A DNA stretch of 64,000 bases from Galaxea fascicularis (Eukaryota; Cnidaria; Anthozoa; Scleractinia; Euphylliidae). Below the pieces are notes generated by a model, which was given only the letters and a program-made list of their open reading frames with translations, searched no databases and had not been told where the DNA came from. Position 1 is the first letter of the stretch, and every line of letters begins with the position of its first letter. The translations under genes and the position numbers were made by a program. Where the stretch lies: positions 28,496,548-28,560,547 of the forward strand of contig OX419338.1 in NCBI GenBank assembly GCA_948470475.1. The letters run 5' to 3'. This document shows, one piece after another, positions 55,201 through 64,000 of this stretch.

Positions 55201-58200
55201 TTGCTTTCTGCATGCTGTGTATGAACACCGGTTGCTGGATCCACAAAATTAACAGAGTGGTTTACAGTTTCGAGTGGTTTACAGTTTTTTTATGAGCAAT
55301 AAGTATGCACTAAGATTGATAGTACATTATCTCATTGTCTGTGTGTTAAGTTTGCTGAAGAGTAAAAAATAAAAGAAAGTGAGAGATTGTTTTTTTCTAT
55401 TTTATTTTGTTAATTTTCCACTGTTGGTTAAGTTTGCTGAAGAGTAAAAAATAGACGAAAATGAGAGGTTGTTGTTTCTATTTTATTTTGTTAATTTTTC
55501 ACAAGAAAAATTAAAAGCGGGATCCATCCACAACAGCGTTAATCAATTGCTGTGGGGCCATTGGGTTTTCGCGCGTTTTCTTTCCCCATAAACGACCGTT
55601 ACTCGGTGAGGTAACCCTGATGTGCACTACTATATCGGCATGTTGGCAGACTTAACGTTATACTGTCAACCTTGTATGGTGTTGGTATGTATTCGCCGAA
55701 TTGTATGAGCCTGTACATATCCACCGAAACATCTGTCGATATATTGTTTGATGTATCGACCGATATATCGACCGATACTAGATACTATCTACCGATATAT
55801 CGACCGATACTAGATACTGTCGACCGATACTAAGTACTATCGACCGATGTATCGACCAATCTATCGGTAGATATATCGACCGATACTAGAGCATTTATCT
55901 ACCGGTCACGTGTCGGTCGAGTATCGGTGAAGTATCGGTGAAATATCGGTCAAGTATCGGTGAACCGCCAAGTATTTCGACCGATAGGATTATCGGTCGA
56001 TACATCGGTCGATACTCCACCGATATATCGACCTATACTCGATCGAGTATCGACCGATATATCGACCGAAGTATCGGTCGATATATCGGTCGAGGCCCCC
56101 CATAAGATACATGATCCGTTCATGGTTGCATGACATCTGACAATGAAACTGTTTACCGCCAACTGCCATAAGCAGGCAAATTTACATTGCGACAAGTATT
56201 GTCAAATGGGAAACAGTTCACTGTTACCCTCCAAAATATTAATGTTGTCTGTTGTTGCACGTGATCAGAGCAGGCAGTTGAAGGTGGCCTGATGTTGTTG
56301 CTGGAATCTCAGCACGTTTTTCAAAGTTTGCCTTTAGTTTTGTTTTCCACTGGTTTGACCCATTTGTTTTGCTATATAACAAATCACTTAATGACTGGTC
56401 CCTTGGAGAACAGTGAATTTTGTTTCCCAAAAATCTCAGTGTTTCCCAAGAGGAAGTTTAATGTCTGGGTAAATGAAATTTTCAGGCTTTGTTCTGTTGA
56501 GAGATCTGAATATCGATCTGTGTTTTAAAATTTCCTTTTTATATGCAGCTATCCCAAGCCCTACTGGAGGCAGAACTGAGAAACAAAAGGAGATTTATGA
56601 AAGGAAAGGTCACATCAAGAGCATATGAACAACTGACACCACAGGAAATCAGAGACCTCAAGCTGGTGTTTGATACATTTGATACAGATAAAAGCGGGTT
56701 AGTGTTACCATAAAGGTGATTACCGGTATTATTAATAAGTGGTAGGATTAGGTTTGTATGAGGAAAAATACAAATCAAAAATATTTTAGTGAATTAATGT
56801 GCTAATTTAATACTCTTTGGTTTTGAGAAATTTGTCATGAAATGTTACCACCAAACCAGAAAAGTGAAGCAAACAGCTTTGAGTTAGAGCACTGTTAACT
56901 GACTACTAGTGTTTAAATATGACAAGGAGATCTATATCTATCAACACCTAATGCTACTGGTTTGTGTACTGTACAAACAAGTAAATGACTAGTAAATTCA
57001 TTTACAGGTCAATTGATGCACGAGAGCTCAGGAAGGCCCTGAGAGCTCTGGGGTTTAAAATTTCAAAAGAATCTATAGAGGAGATGATAGGTAAGGCACA
57101 TGAATGACTGATCAATATCTAATACTCTTTACTTTAAGTAGACACAGGTATTGAAAATACAAATATATATATATTATATATAATAATAATAATAAACTAC
57201 AGGGCTAGCAAAGTGTTGTCCAAAAGAAAAATATGTTGTGGTTGTGGTTGTAAATGACCAATGCTTCTTACATAATTTTATAATTTTAGGTCTGAAAATA
57301 AAAAATCTGAGGAAATCGTAACTCTTTTGTTTGTTTGTTTTCCTGTTTTCGTGATTTTATAGCTGATCTTGATGTTGACAAATCAGGGTAAGTAATGAAA
57401 TCTTTTCATTTACAATTTTTATTTGTCGTGATACAACAGTCACAGAACAACTGTCTGCTCTCTTTCAGGACTTTTTGAATGCTTATCCGTAGCTAGTAAT
57501 TGATCAGCAGTCACATTATTTGTGTGGCTACCAGCTATTGTAGCATGTTTAGTCTTCTATAGAGACATGGCTGAAAATTATAGAGAATGCACATTGCAGA
57601 TGTCATTTTGACACCACATTGCTTACACTGAAAATTATACAACTCTGTGTATTGTTATTTACACAAAGGCACACTTAGTCCACCCATATTCTTAACAGAA
57701 GGTGAAGTATTATAATTGTACATGTAAAGTATAAAAACGTTCTCTGGTAAAAAGGTTTAAAACATAAGCTTTAAAGCTTAAACCTTTTTACCAGAGAATG
57801 TTTTTATACTTAAATACTGTATGTCTCATCCTGGTTACAGTTCTATTTTTACTAGAAGGTGAAGTGTTGCGAGCAGGTGCTTCCTTCGTTATGGGCCCTT
57901 GATATAAATAATAACTAAAAAAAATAGTGCTTTCCTTTTACATAATCTTTCAAAGATTGTAAAGAATGCATTGTATAAAGTATGCATTATCAAAATTAGT
58001 GATGGGGAAAACCAATGAAATGCACGGTTTTTATTTAGGTGTAAATGTACATGACAGTCATCAGTTGCCCAAAACAACTCATTGTTTAAGTGGAATATAT
58101 TTATGACAAGTATAGCATCCAGTTTTCATTGCGTGTGGTGTTTGCAGCCAAGGTCTAAACAAGGCCCCAAACTGCATAACTCTCTGCAGGACACTGCTCT

Positions 58201-60525
58201 CATGAAAAAACAAGAAGTTTAACAAGTTTAACCGTTCATTAGCATGTCTTTCTCTTTATATATGAGCTGAAAAATTCCTTCAATCAAAGCTGAATAGATG
58301 CCTAATAATAGATTTTTACTGCAGATTAAATAAAAGTGATCTAAACCTATTCCTTCACAAACACTTCTTAAACCAGCAAGCAGGGAAAGATCCTCACCAA
58401 AGTGGTTTTTGGGGAGATCCTGGAAAAAGTGAATTAACAGCATGAATTAAGAAATAGGAGTTAAAAATAATAATTGTTTTTAACTCTTATTTCTTAATTC
58501 ATGTTGTTAAGTATATTTATTTAGCTTAAGGTATCTGCATGGGGTAATTTTGCTCATTTTTTTGTATTATCTTGATAGCTGATGGAAGAGTGTCATCTCT
58601 ATTTCAAATCATTGACAGCTCTGTATTCTTTGTTTTTTGAGGAACAAATTATGTTTAAAAATCTGGAGTTATGTCGCCCAAAAGGTGTTAATTGAATTAC
58701 CCCCTAGGGTGGTATCACAAGAGAAAAACCAGAAATTTTAAAAAATAGTCGTTGGATTATTTGGAAAAAATAAATGTGACACAAATAAAGACCCACAAAG
58801 GAATAAAACTGTGTTCAACCACAGCAAAATTCCCATTGATACATGTACACCTTCTACAGCGTAATTTGTCATTCTGTAATTTGATCCCATTTTGAAATCA
58901 GTACCGGTAACTTGGCTGTATGGCATTTCACGATCCTTTGGTCAAGCACAAACTAAATGTGAAAAATGTTAAAATGCTATAAAGCAATTCTTATGCTTGA
59001 ATTAAGTAAATTGATGTATAATGTGTACAAATTAAAAGTAATGAAGAGTGTTAAATTCAAGAAAAACTGCTAAATAATTTAGTTAACCCATTATATAGCT
59101 TTTAGCTGCTGCAGGCAATAACAATTTTTAGATATAAAAATGGAAAAGCAAATTCTCTTAATGATATTATTGGTAAACAGCAGTCATGGTTTTGATAATT
59201 ATTGGAATCTGTTGTTTGCAAAATATATAGGTCAATTGAGTTTGATGAGTTCTTGGAATTTGTGATTGCAAGACAAGGGGATGGAAGAGATGTGCATAAT
59301 GAAATAATTCAGGTACAAGGAAACATTAACTTAGCCAAGCAAATTGTTCTTTGCAGATCATAGGCTCCAAGCATTAATTTTAACAGTTGATGTCCAAATA
59401 GGGCATTTTTTTTAAATTCACTGTAGCCAAATAATTTGTCTTTTGAGTACTTCTATTAGATGCTGCTTGTGGTAAATAGTGTTGAGGCATTGATTATTAG
59501 CTTGCAGAGTCAGTAAACACACATTAATCATCTATAGGACTTAACCTAGGTGATGCACAGTTTACTGACCCACTGTTAACAGAGAGACACAGATCTATTG
59601 ACTGTCCAAAACCATGGGACAAGTTAATACAAATTAATATGTATGTACACACATGTCAAAATTGTGTAGATTTCAGCATCAAGTGAATTCCCCTTAAGAC
59701 GTTTATTAGGAACATTATTTTAAAGATATACAGAGTCATGTAGCTAATGATGTGATAAAGTTGAGATTTTATTTATTTTTAATCCTAGGGTTTCAAAATG
59801 TTTGATGCTGGTAAGTGTCCATTACCTTTTTTAGTCTAATTTTAAAAAGTACTGTACTTCACATATGTTCAATCTACTTATTTTTAATTACTTGAATGTA
59901 CTGTTTCATGCAAGGATTAAGGGATCTTTGATTTATCATTTCCTGGAATAATTATTTTGTTCCCTAGTAGTTCAAATATAAAGTACATGTAATGTTGTTA
60001 GAGCATTATTTTCGGTAACAAACTCTGAACTTTCAATCACATTAGCACAAAACTACATGTAATAGTCCTTCACTAAATTGTTTCACCTAGTTGGAAGAAA
60101 CCATTAAATTACAAGAAACGAAAAGTCCACAATGTAAAACGAGGAAATGACACTTACTTTTTCCAAAATATCTGATTGTTGAAGAATTTTTGAAGGAAAG
60201 ACACTGGGGACAATAATATTATTCAGAACGTCTTCTATAGTCTTCAGGCGTCTTCGTAAGTCTTTGGCCATTTTTGGATAATAATTATTGTAAGAAACAC
60301 TTTTGTGTTGTACTGATAACTCAACAAAAACTCTTTATTTACTTTTCAGACAAAACAGGAAAAATATCACTGGCCAATTTAAAACAGGCTTCAAGGATGT
60401 GTGGGGTAAAGTTAAATGAACAGGAACTCAAAGAAATGATCCAAGAAGCTGACAAGGATGGAGACAATGAAATAGATCAGGAGGAGTTTATTAATATCAT
60501 GCTGAAAACAAACTTGTTTAACTAA
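52104..60525 (+). CDS. Centrin-like EF-hand protein (7 exons)
   Basis: Exons 52104-52280, 56549-56697, 57008-57090, 57363-57387, 59231-59312, 59789-59810 and 60350-60525 total 714 nt, or 237 residues, and every junction keeps frame. The N-terminus is strongly basic (MPKKTGKKKVKKKSSK), longer than in canonical centrins (about 170 residues). EF-hand loops lie at 104-115 (DTDKSGSIDARE), 140-151 (DVDKSGSIEFDE), 178-189 (DADKTGKISLAN, ending in N as in centrin EF3) and 214-225 (DKDGDNEIDQEE). The KTNLFN tail also fits centrin. Centrins bind calcium at centrioles and basal bodies. Family assignment beyond 'centrin/caltractin-like' is not certain. Confidence 0.85.
52588..52813. mobile_element. 226-bp foldback MITE, copy 2 (in intron 1)
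   Basis: Same family and length as 29271-29496, with matching arms and the shared centre GTTGTTGTTATGCTAACTAG. Confidence 0.85.
53138..53410. repeat. Left TATCGGTCGA array
   Basis: About 20 copies of TCGGTCGA / TCGACCGA-type words in both orientations, which can pair with one another and with the right array. Confidence 0.85.
55026..55280 (-). pseudogene. Merlin / ISXO2-like transposase C-terminal remnant
   Basis: The minus strand encodes VNHSVNFVDPATGVHTQHAE, SNWSAAKEKFKKMKG, and YLQEFMWRRWYG, the C-terminal signature of IS1595-type transposases, to a stop at 55026. The upstream catalytic part is absent, and a 17-bp duplication (ACTGTAAACCACTC core) marks the break. It is more complete in this region than the remnant at 10744-11165. 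Confidence 0.8.
55730..56095. repeat. Right TATCGGTCGA array
   Basis: About 25 copies of ATCGACCGATA-type words in mixed orientation, with CTAGATACT spacers in the first third. Confidence 0.85.
56549..56697 (+). CDS. Centrin-like gene, exon 2
   Basis: LSQALLEAEL to FDTFDTDKSG, a helix plus the first half of EF-hand 1. Ends in phase 2. Confidence 0.9.
57008..57090 (+). CDS. Centrin-like gene, exon 3
   Basis: SIDARELRKALRALGFKIS, the second half of EF-hand 1, and the start of EF-hand 2. Ends in phase 1. Confidence 0.9.
57363..57387 (+). CDS. Centrin-like gene, exon 4 (25-nt microexon)
   Basis: Encodes ADLDVDKSG across its junctions, the first half of the EF-hand 2 loop. TTTATAG|CT acceptor, GG|GTAAGT donor. 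Confidence 0.85.
57726..57812. repeat. Hairpin in centrin-like intron 4
   Basis: AAGTATAAAAACGTTCTCTG and TGGTAAAAAGGTTTAA are matched inverted to 57812. Loop centred on AAGCTTTAAAGCTT. Confidence 0.8.
58437..58510. repeat. Second hairpin in centrin-like intron 4
   Basis: AACAGCATGAATTAAGAAAT and AGGAGTTAAAAA pair with TTTTTAACTCTTATTTCTTA and its continuation. The loop is about 9 bp. Confidence 0.8.
59231..59312 (+). CDS. Centrin-like gene, exon 5
   Basis: SIEFDEFLEFVIARQGDG, the second half of EF-hand 2, and the central linker. Ends in phase 0. Confidence 0.9.
59789..59810 (+). CDS. Centrin-like gene, exon 6 (22-nt microexon)
   Basis: Encodes GFKMFDA, the helix entering EF-hand 3. CCTAG|GG acceptor and G|GTAAGT donor. 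Confidence 0.85.
60350..60525 (+). CDS. Centrin-like gene, exon 7
   Basis: EF-hands 3 and 4 and the KTNLFN terminus. Stop TAA at 60523-60525. Confidence 0.92.
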
Positions 60526-60970
60526 CAATGGGTTGTGCCAAGTCTCTCCCACAGCCATGAACTGAAAACAGGATCAAACAAACTTAGCAGATGTCTGGAT
60601 CAGAGCTATTAAAAGAGACTGAAATTACACTGTAGGCCAGGAGGCCCGTACAGGGAGGCTCCACCTGAAAGGACTACCTTTCAGTTGTTAGGTATATGAA
60701 AGGGTAGGAAAATCTGTCATTTAGGTAAAATTTTAATGTTCTCTCTTTTCTTAGTCCATAACGTCATTCAAAGGGTCTTAAGACAAGGATGCAGTGTATT
60801 TAGTAGGTATTTGAAAGGGGTATGTACTATTTTTCAATGGTATACAAAAGGGCTGGGGTGCCTTTTCTGTTCAGCAATAGTATACAAAAGAGTAATGGGT
60901 TGGACCTCAAGGCAGAGTCTACCCCCCCCCCCCTCCCCCCACTTTGTAAATAAAGTCTTCTTTTTTCTTT
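60526..60970 (+). other. 3' UTR of the centrin-like gene
   Basis: Non-coding, with a poly-C tract at 60921-60939 just before the poly(A) signal. Confidence 0.5.
60949..60954 (+). terminator. Poly(A) signal of the centrin-like gene
   Basis: AATAAA in TTTGTAAATAAAGTC, 424 bp after the stop. Confidence 0.6.
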
Positions 60971-61868
60971 TTAAGTAGTGTTAATTAAACATTTAGTAAA
61001 ACTGTAAACTTTCTGCTGTGACTTGAATGGGTGAACATATTTTTACTAAATTGAGAATAAAATATTTTTTTCAGCCATTTGAATCCTGTTGATTGTGAGC
61101 AGGCAGCACAGGGTTTGAAATTCAATTTTTTTCTCCTCCTTATTGTAAACAAACACAATGGCATCTAGCATAAATCTTGGAGTGCATCATGCCATTTCAT
61201 CTTGGTTCCCACTCCTCTTCTTGAAACCAGAAACTCATGACTGATTCCACCTTGACACAAAAACCACTTGCTATGTAAATTTATCTCGAGTGACTGAAAG
61301 ATGCCTGACATTTTGAAAACGAACTGAAACAAAAAACCTTAGTCAAAATATTAGCATGGTTCCCAGGAGTTTTGATTTTTTTGGAGTAGCTGTCTGAGCT
61401 GACCAAAGTAGGCTGCAGATTTTGCTAGTTGCTGGCTTCTAATGAAACCCCCAAGCTCCATAAAGATCAGACCCTTTTATTCAGGGTAATCATTTACATG
61501 TGTATATGTAGCTGTTCCTCACCCTTCCCCAGTCATCTCTTATGATTAATTTGGTATGTGTGGATTGAGAGTCACATGGGAAAGGATGGAGAGATATCAT
61601 CTCCCTTTCTTCCTTCCTCCCATCCTCCTACATGCACTGCCTCCATGCTTCGTTCCTTAAGACCAATAAGAAACTATTGGAAGTGAGTCAGCAGCTGTAC
61701 AAGATCCAAAAATGGCCCTGAAGTTTGGGATCAAACCTACTAAGGGTCATTGCCCCCCCCCCCCCCCCCCCAATAAAATCAATCACTTCACTTGGTATTT
61801 TATTTGTGGGGTGGAGGTGAAATACGACTCCCCTAAAAACGACTGCGTGGCAGGCTAGGTATTTTATT
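60971..61868. other. Intergenic stretch
   Basis: A run of about 20 C lies at 61750-61770. No gene is recognised. Confidence 0.4.
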
Positions 61869-62307
61869 GAGCTATTTTGTGTAAACAAAATCGCTCTATG
61901 TCAGCATGAAGCTCAAGAAATTCTTCCTTGGTCGGGTGGTTCTGCCTTGAACCAATGAAATAAAGGTTTCTTTAGATGGCATTGTTTCAGCCAGGGGCCA
62001 ATCTAATTCCATGTTTTAAAGTGTTTTTGAAAGCATGTGGTCAGTGATGGTCAGCACTGAGACTAAGTTACACATGCGTGTTGATTACGCTCAAAGGAAC
62101 ATCAGCGTGGAATGTCACGCGTCATTTATCTGCTTTTGCGTGATTTATTTATTACTATCACGCCATGGGGTACCACCATTATGGTAGTCTTTCCGGAGAA
62201 AAGGGTTTGTATATTTAACGCATGCGTGAATGACAACGATAGGCGTGAGATACTGGAGTCAGATTAGAATGAAGTATGAGTTGTGCTGTTTCGATGGATG
62301 ATGAAGG
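61869..62307. repeat. Direct repeat, left copy (about 440 bp)
   Basis: Starts GAGCTATTTTGTGTAAACAA and matches 63561-64000 with few differences (one extra G in the right copy near 63713, substitutions around CGCCATGG / CACCAAGA). The repeat probably runs beyond the window. Confidence 0.9.
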
Positions 62308-62428
62308 TAGTAAGGTGGGGACGAAAGTATTTGAAGTTTACGGCCGCGGCTTGTTGGTTATAACAACCGTGTGTTTAGTCTTCGCAGACGCTCTTTTGGT
62401 TCGTCACGCAATCTTTCCTCTCCAATGA
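62276..62428 (+). CDS. Small hypothetical frame (50 codons) starting in the repeat
   Basis: MSCAVSMDDEGSKV leads into a hydrophobic stretch (LLVITTVCLVFADALLV) that could span a membrane. Its start lies in the direct repeat, so the right copy may begin the same way past the window. A donor-like GGTAGTAAG after DDE could instead make it a short first exon. No homologue is recognised. Confidence 0.2.
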   Translation: MSCAVSMDDEGSKVGTKVFEVYGRGLLVITTVCLVFADALLVRHAIFPLQ

Positions 62429-63240
62429 CCGTCTGCTGAAACGAGCAGCTCATTCCTTTCCCATTGTTAGCAAATATCAGCCGGAGTTTTTCGTCTCTCC
62501 CAATGAAAATGAAAGTAGAACCATGTTAGTGGCACTCGACCACTTCTGAGGAGAATTTTTAAGGGTTAAAATCAATGAAATTTAGTTTTTGAGAATTAAA
62601 ACGTCGAGTTATTCAAACAACCCGTGGTGTAACCGCGAGAGACCTAGCGGGGAAGAAATGCCGTTCTGAGATCAAGCAGTGTTCTTTAAATCGCATATTA
62701 CTATATGCCATTGAACTGATTGAATGCTTTGATTATCGGAAATAATACAGGCGGTGAAAAGCGGCAAAAAACGTTAAACGAATAATGCTAGTGGTAATTG
62801 ATTCAGCATCAAGGTAATTTGGTTGAGCGGTTCCTACTCGGGGAGCAAATATTTCGTTTCGAAGTGGACGAGTGCTTAGTTTTATAATTTTTCTTGTGTT
62901 TTTTTGGTTCCTTTGCTTATTTTGTCAAAACCGCAAGAACATTGTTAAAACTGGAAGAGCATTGTGTGACGAAAATAAACATATGTTTGACGGATTTGAA
63001 AACTATAAATATTAGTCTAATCAGAAGTGGCTGTTTCCACAAGTGATATTTGCACGGAAGAAAAATGCTATGGAAGGGAATCCTTAATCTGGATATTTGT
63101 TCCCCTTGAAGTGAAGCCGTTTTTATGTTAAACGATGAAAATGGTGATTTCGGATAGTGAGCAATGTCATTTGTCAAATTACTTTTGTCTCTCACGTGTA
63201 AACAGGCACCAAGACATACAGGCCTGTTTATCAAATGCGA
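62429..63240. other. Stretch between the direct repeats
   Basis: No coding sequence is recognised. Confidence 0.4.
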
Positions 63241-63247
63241 TTTTCAA

Positions 63248-63401
63248 CTTTGATCTATCACGTGCATACGTTTGGTAATAGCAAGTTCTTTGGTTAATTC
63301 CCACATGAATAACGCAACGGTGTTGGTTAAATACGACTCCGAACTTTGATCGGTCACGTGCATCCAACACGACCTTTGATCAATCACAAGATTTGCACGT
63401 G
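63248..63401 (+). promoter_or_regulatory. Three CTTTGATC + CACGTG motif pairs
   Basis: CTTTGATC at 63248, 63344 and 63374 is followed by CACGTG at 63259, 63355 and 63396. The first matches TCF/LEF sites and the second an E-box. It is 160-310 bp upstream of the right direct repeat. A decayed tandem repeat is an alternative reading. Confidence 0.3.
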
Positions 63402-63560
63402 GTCAATTCAACTTGTTTACAACAACTTCTAATTGAATTTATTTTCTGTTACAATGATTGGTCACTTTTAACCGTTTTTTATTGGTTACTTTTCTCAACT
63501 TCAATTTTCTCTTCTTCTTATTGGCGGATTTCGATCCGTTTGTCTGTTGATCGGGTTTTT

Positions 63561-64000
63561 GAGCTATTTTGTGTAAACAAAATCGCTCTATGTCAGCATG
63601 AAGCTCAAGAAATTCTTCCTTGGTCGGGTGGTTCTGCCTTGAACCAATGAAATAAAGGTTTCTTTAGATGGCATTGTTTCAGCCAGGGGCCAATCTAATT
63701 CCCTGTTTTAAAGGTGTTTTTGAAAGCATGTGGTCAGTGATGGTCAGCACTGAGACTAAGTTTCACATGCGTGTTGATTACGCTCAAAGGAACATCAGCG
63801 TGGAATGTCACGCGTCATCTATCTATTGTTGCGTGATGTATTTATTACTATCACACCAAGAGGTACCACCGTTATGGTAGTCTTTCCGGAAAAAAGGGTT
63901 TGTATATTTAACGCATGCGTGAATGACAACAATAGGCGTGAGATACTGGAGTGAGATTAGAATGAAGTATGAGTTGTGCTGTTTCGATGGATGATGAAGG
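63561..64000. repeat. Direct repeat, right copy (continues past the window)
   Basis: Second copy of 61869-62307, reaching ATGGATGATGAAGG at the window end. Confidence 0.9.

Larger units (their letters stand above)
53117..56117. mobile_element. 3.0-kb Merlin-type transposon with palindromic decamer arrays
   Basis: Terminal inverted repeats GGATCATGTATCTTATGGGG, continuing GGCCTCG, of about 35 bp, are flanked by a perfect 8-bp duplication GTTCATGG (53109-53116 and 56118-56125). Just inside each end lies an array of TATCGGTCGA / TCGACCGATA words (about 53138-53410 and 55730-56095). A Merlin/ISXO2 transposase remnant lies at 55026-55280, and the 8-bp duplication suits that superfamily. The rest of the transposase is gone. 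An 80-bp segment is duplicated in tandem at 55349-55503. It lies wholly in intron 1 of the centrin-like gene. Confidence 0.85.

Noticed and set aside
55349..55503. Separate mobile element at the tandem 80-bp duplication
   Set aside because: No inverted ends or target duplication. It is a simple tandem duplication inside the Merlin-type element.
53138..56095. CRISPR-like or satellite array
   Set aside because: Repeat words are in both orientations with irregular spacing and lie strictly inside transposon ends. The DNA is eukaryotic.
61869..64000. LTR pair of a retrotransposon
   Set aside because: No polyprotein lies between the copies, no primer-binding site was seen, and no TG..CA ends were found.

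Overview
The window reads as nuclear DNA of an anthozoan cnidarian, most likely a stony coral. Supporting signs are intron-split genes with GT-AG boundaries, AT-rich non-coding DNA, long C2H2 zinc-finger arrays, a DUF6589 protein, Penelope-like and LINE retroelements with coral-style termini, Merlin-type transposase remnants, tRNA-derived SINEs and many foldback MITEs. I recognise several of the repeat families as common in scleractinian assemblies, but that is from memory and was not searched.

Layout. 1-1.2 kb: 3' exon of a DUF6589 protein (+). 3.4-7.2 kb: transposons, including one with terminal inverted repeats made of tandem 21-mers that encloses a protein-kinase glycine-loop fragment. 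8.1-9.9 kb: 15-finger C2H2 gene (+). 10.7-14.6 kb: a Merlin transposase remnant and nested DNA transposons. 15.9-16.9 kb: 11-finger C2H2 gene (+). 18-27 kb: retroelement pseudogenes and TIR elements. 28.9-30.9 kb: SINE, MITE and tandem repeats. 31.3-38.7 kb: a multi-exon C2H2 gene (+), read here as one gene with homologous phase-1 exons and a possible 12-nt microexon. 42.0-43.7 kb: two-exon GT31 glycosyltransferase (-). 46.9-51.5 kb: a three-layer retroelement nest, in which a LINE (-) holds an old Penelope-like element (-), which holds an intact Penelope-like element (+) with hammerhead ribozymes and a perfect 12-bp target-site duplication. 52.1-60.5 kb: seven-exon centrin-like EF-hand gene (+) whose first intron holds a 3.0-kb Merlin-type transposon. 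61.9-64 kb: a direct repeat of about 440 bp running off the window.

How the parts relate. The cellular genes (three zinc-finger genes, one glycosyltransferase, one centrin-like gene) are single-copy functions with no operon-like link. Most of the structure comes from mobile DNA, and many insertions keep readable target-site duplications, so the order of insertion can be reconstructed. The most notable signals are the retroelement nest with ribozymes, the modular zinc-finger gene with symmetric exons, and two unrelated transposons whose ends carry dense arrays of short palindromes (ATCGAT-type and TATCGGTCGA-type).

Limits. All calls come from reading sequence and conceptual translation. No database search, RNA evidence or structure prediction was run. 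Intron-exon joins were checked by reading phase only.
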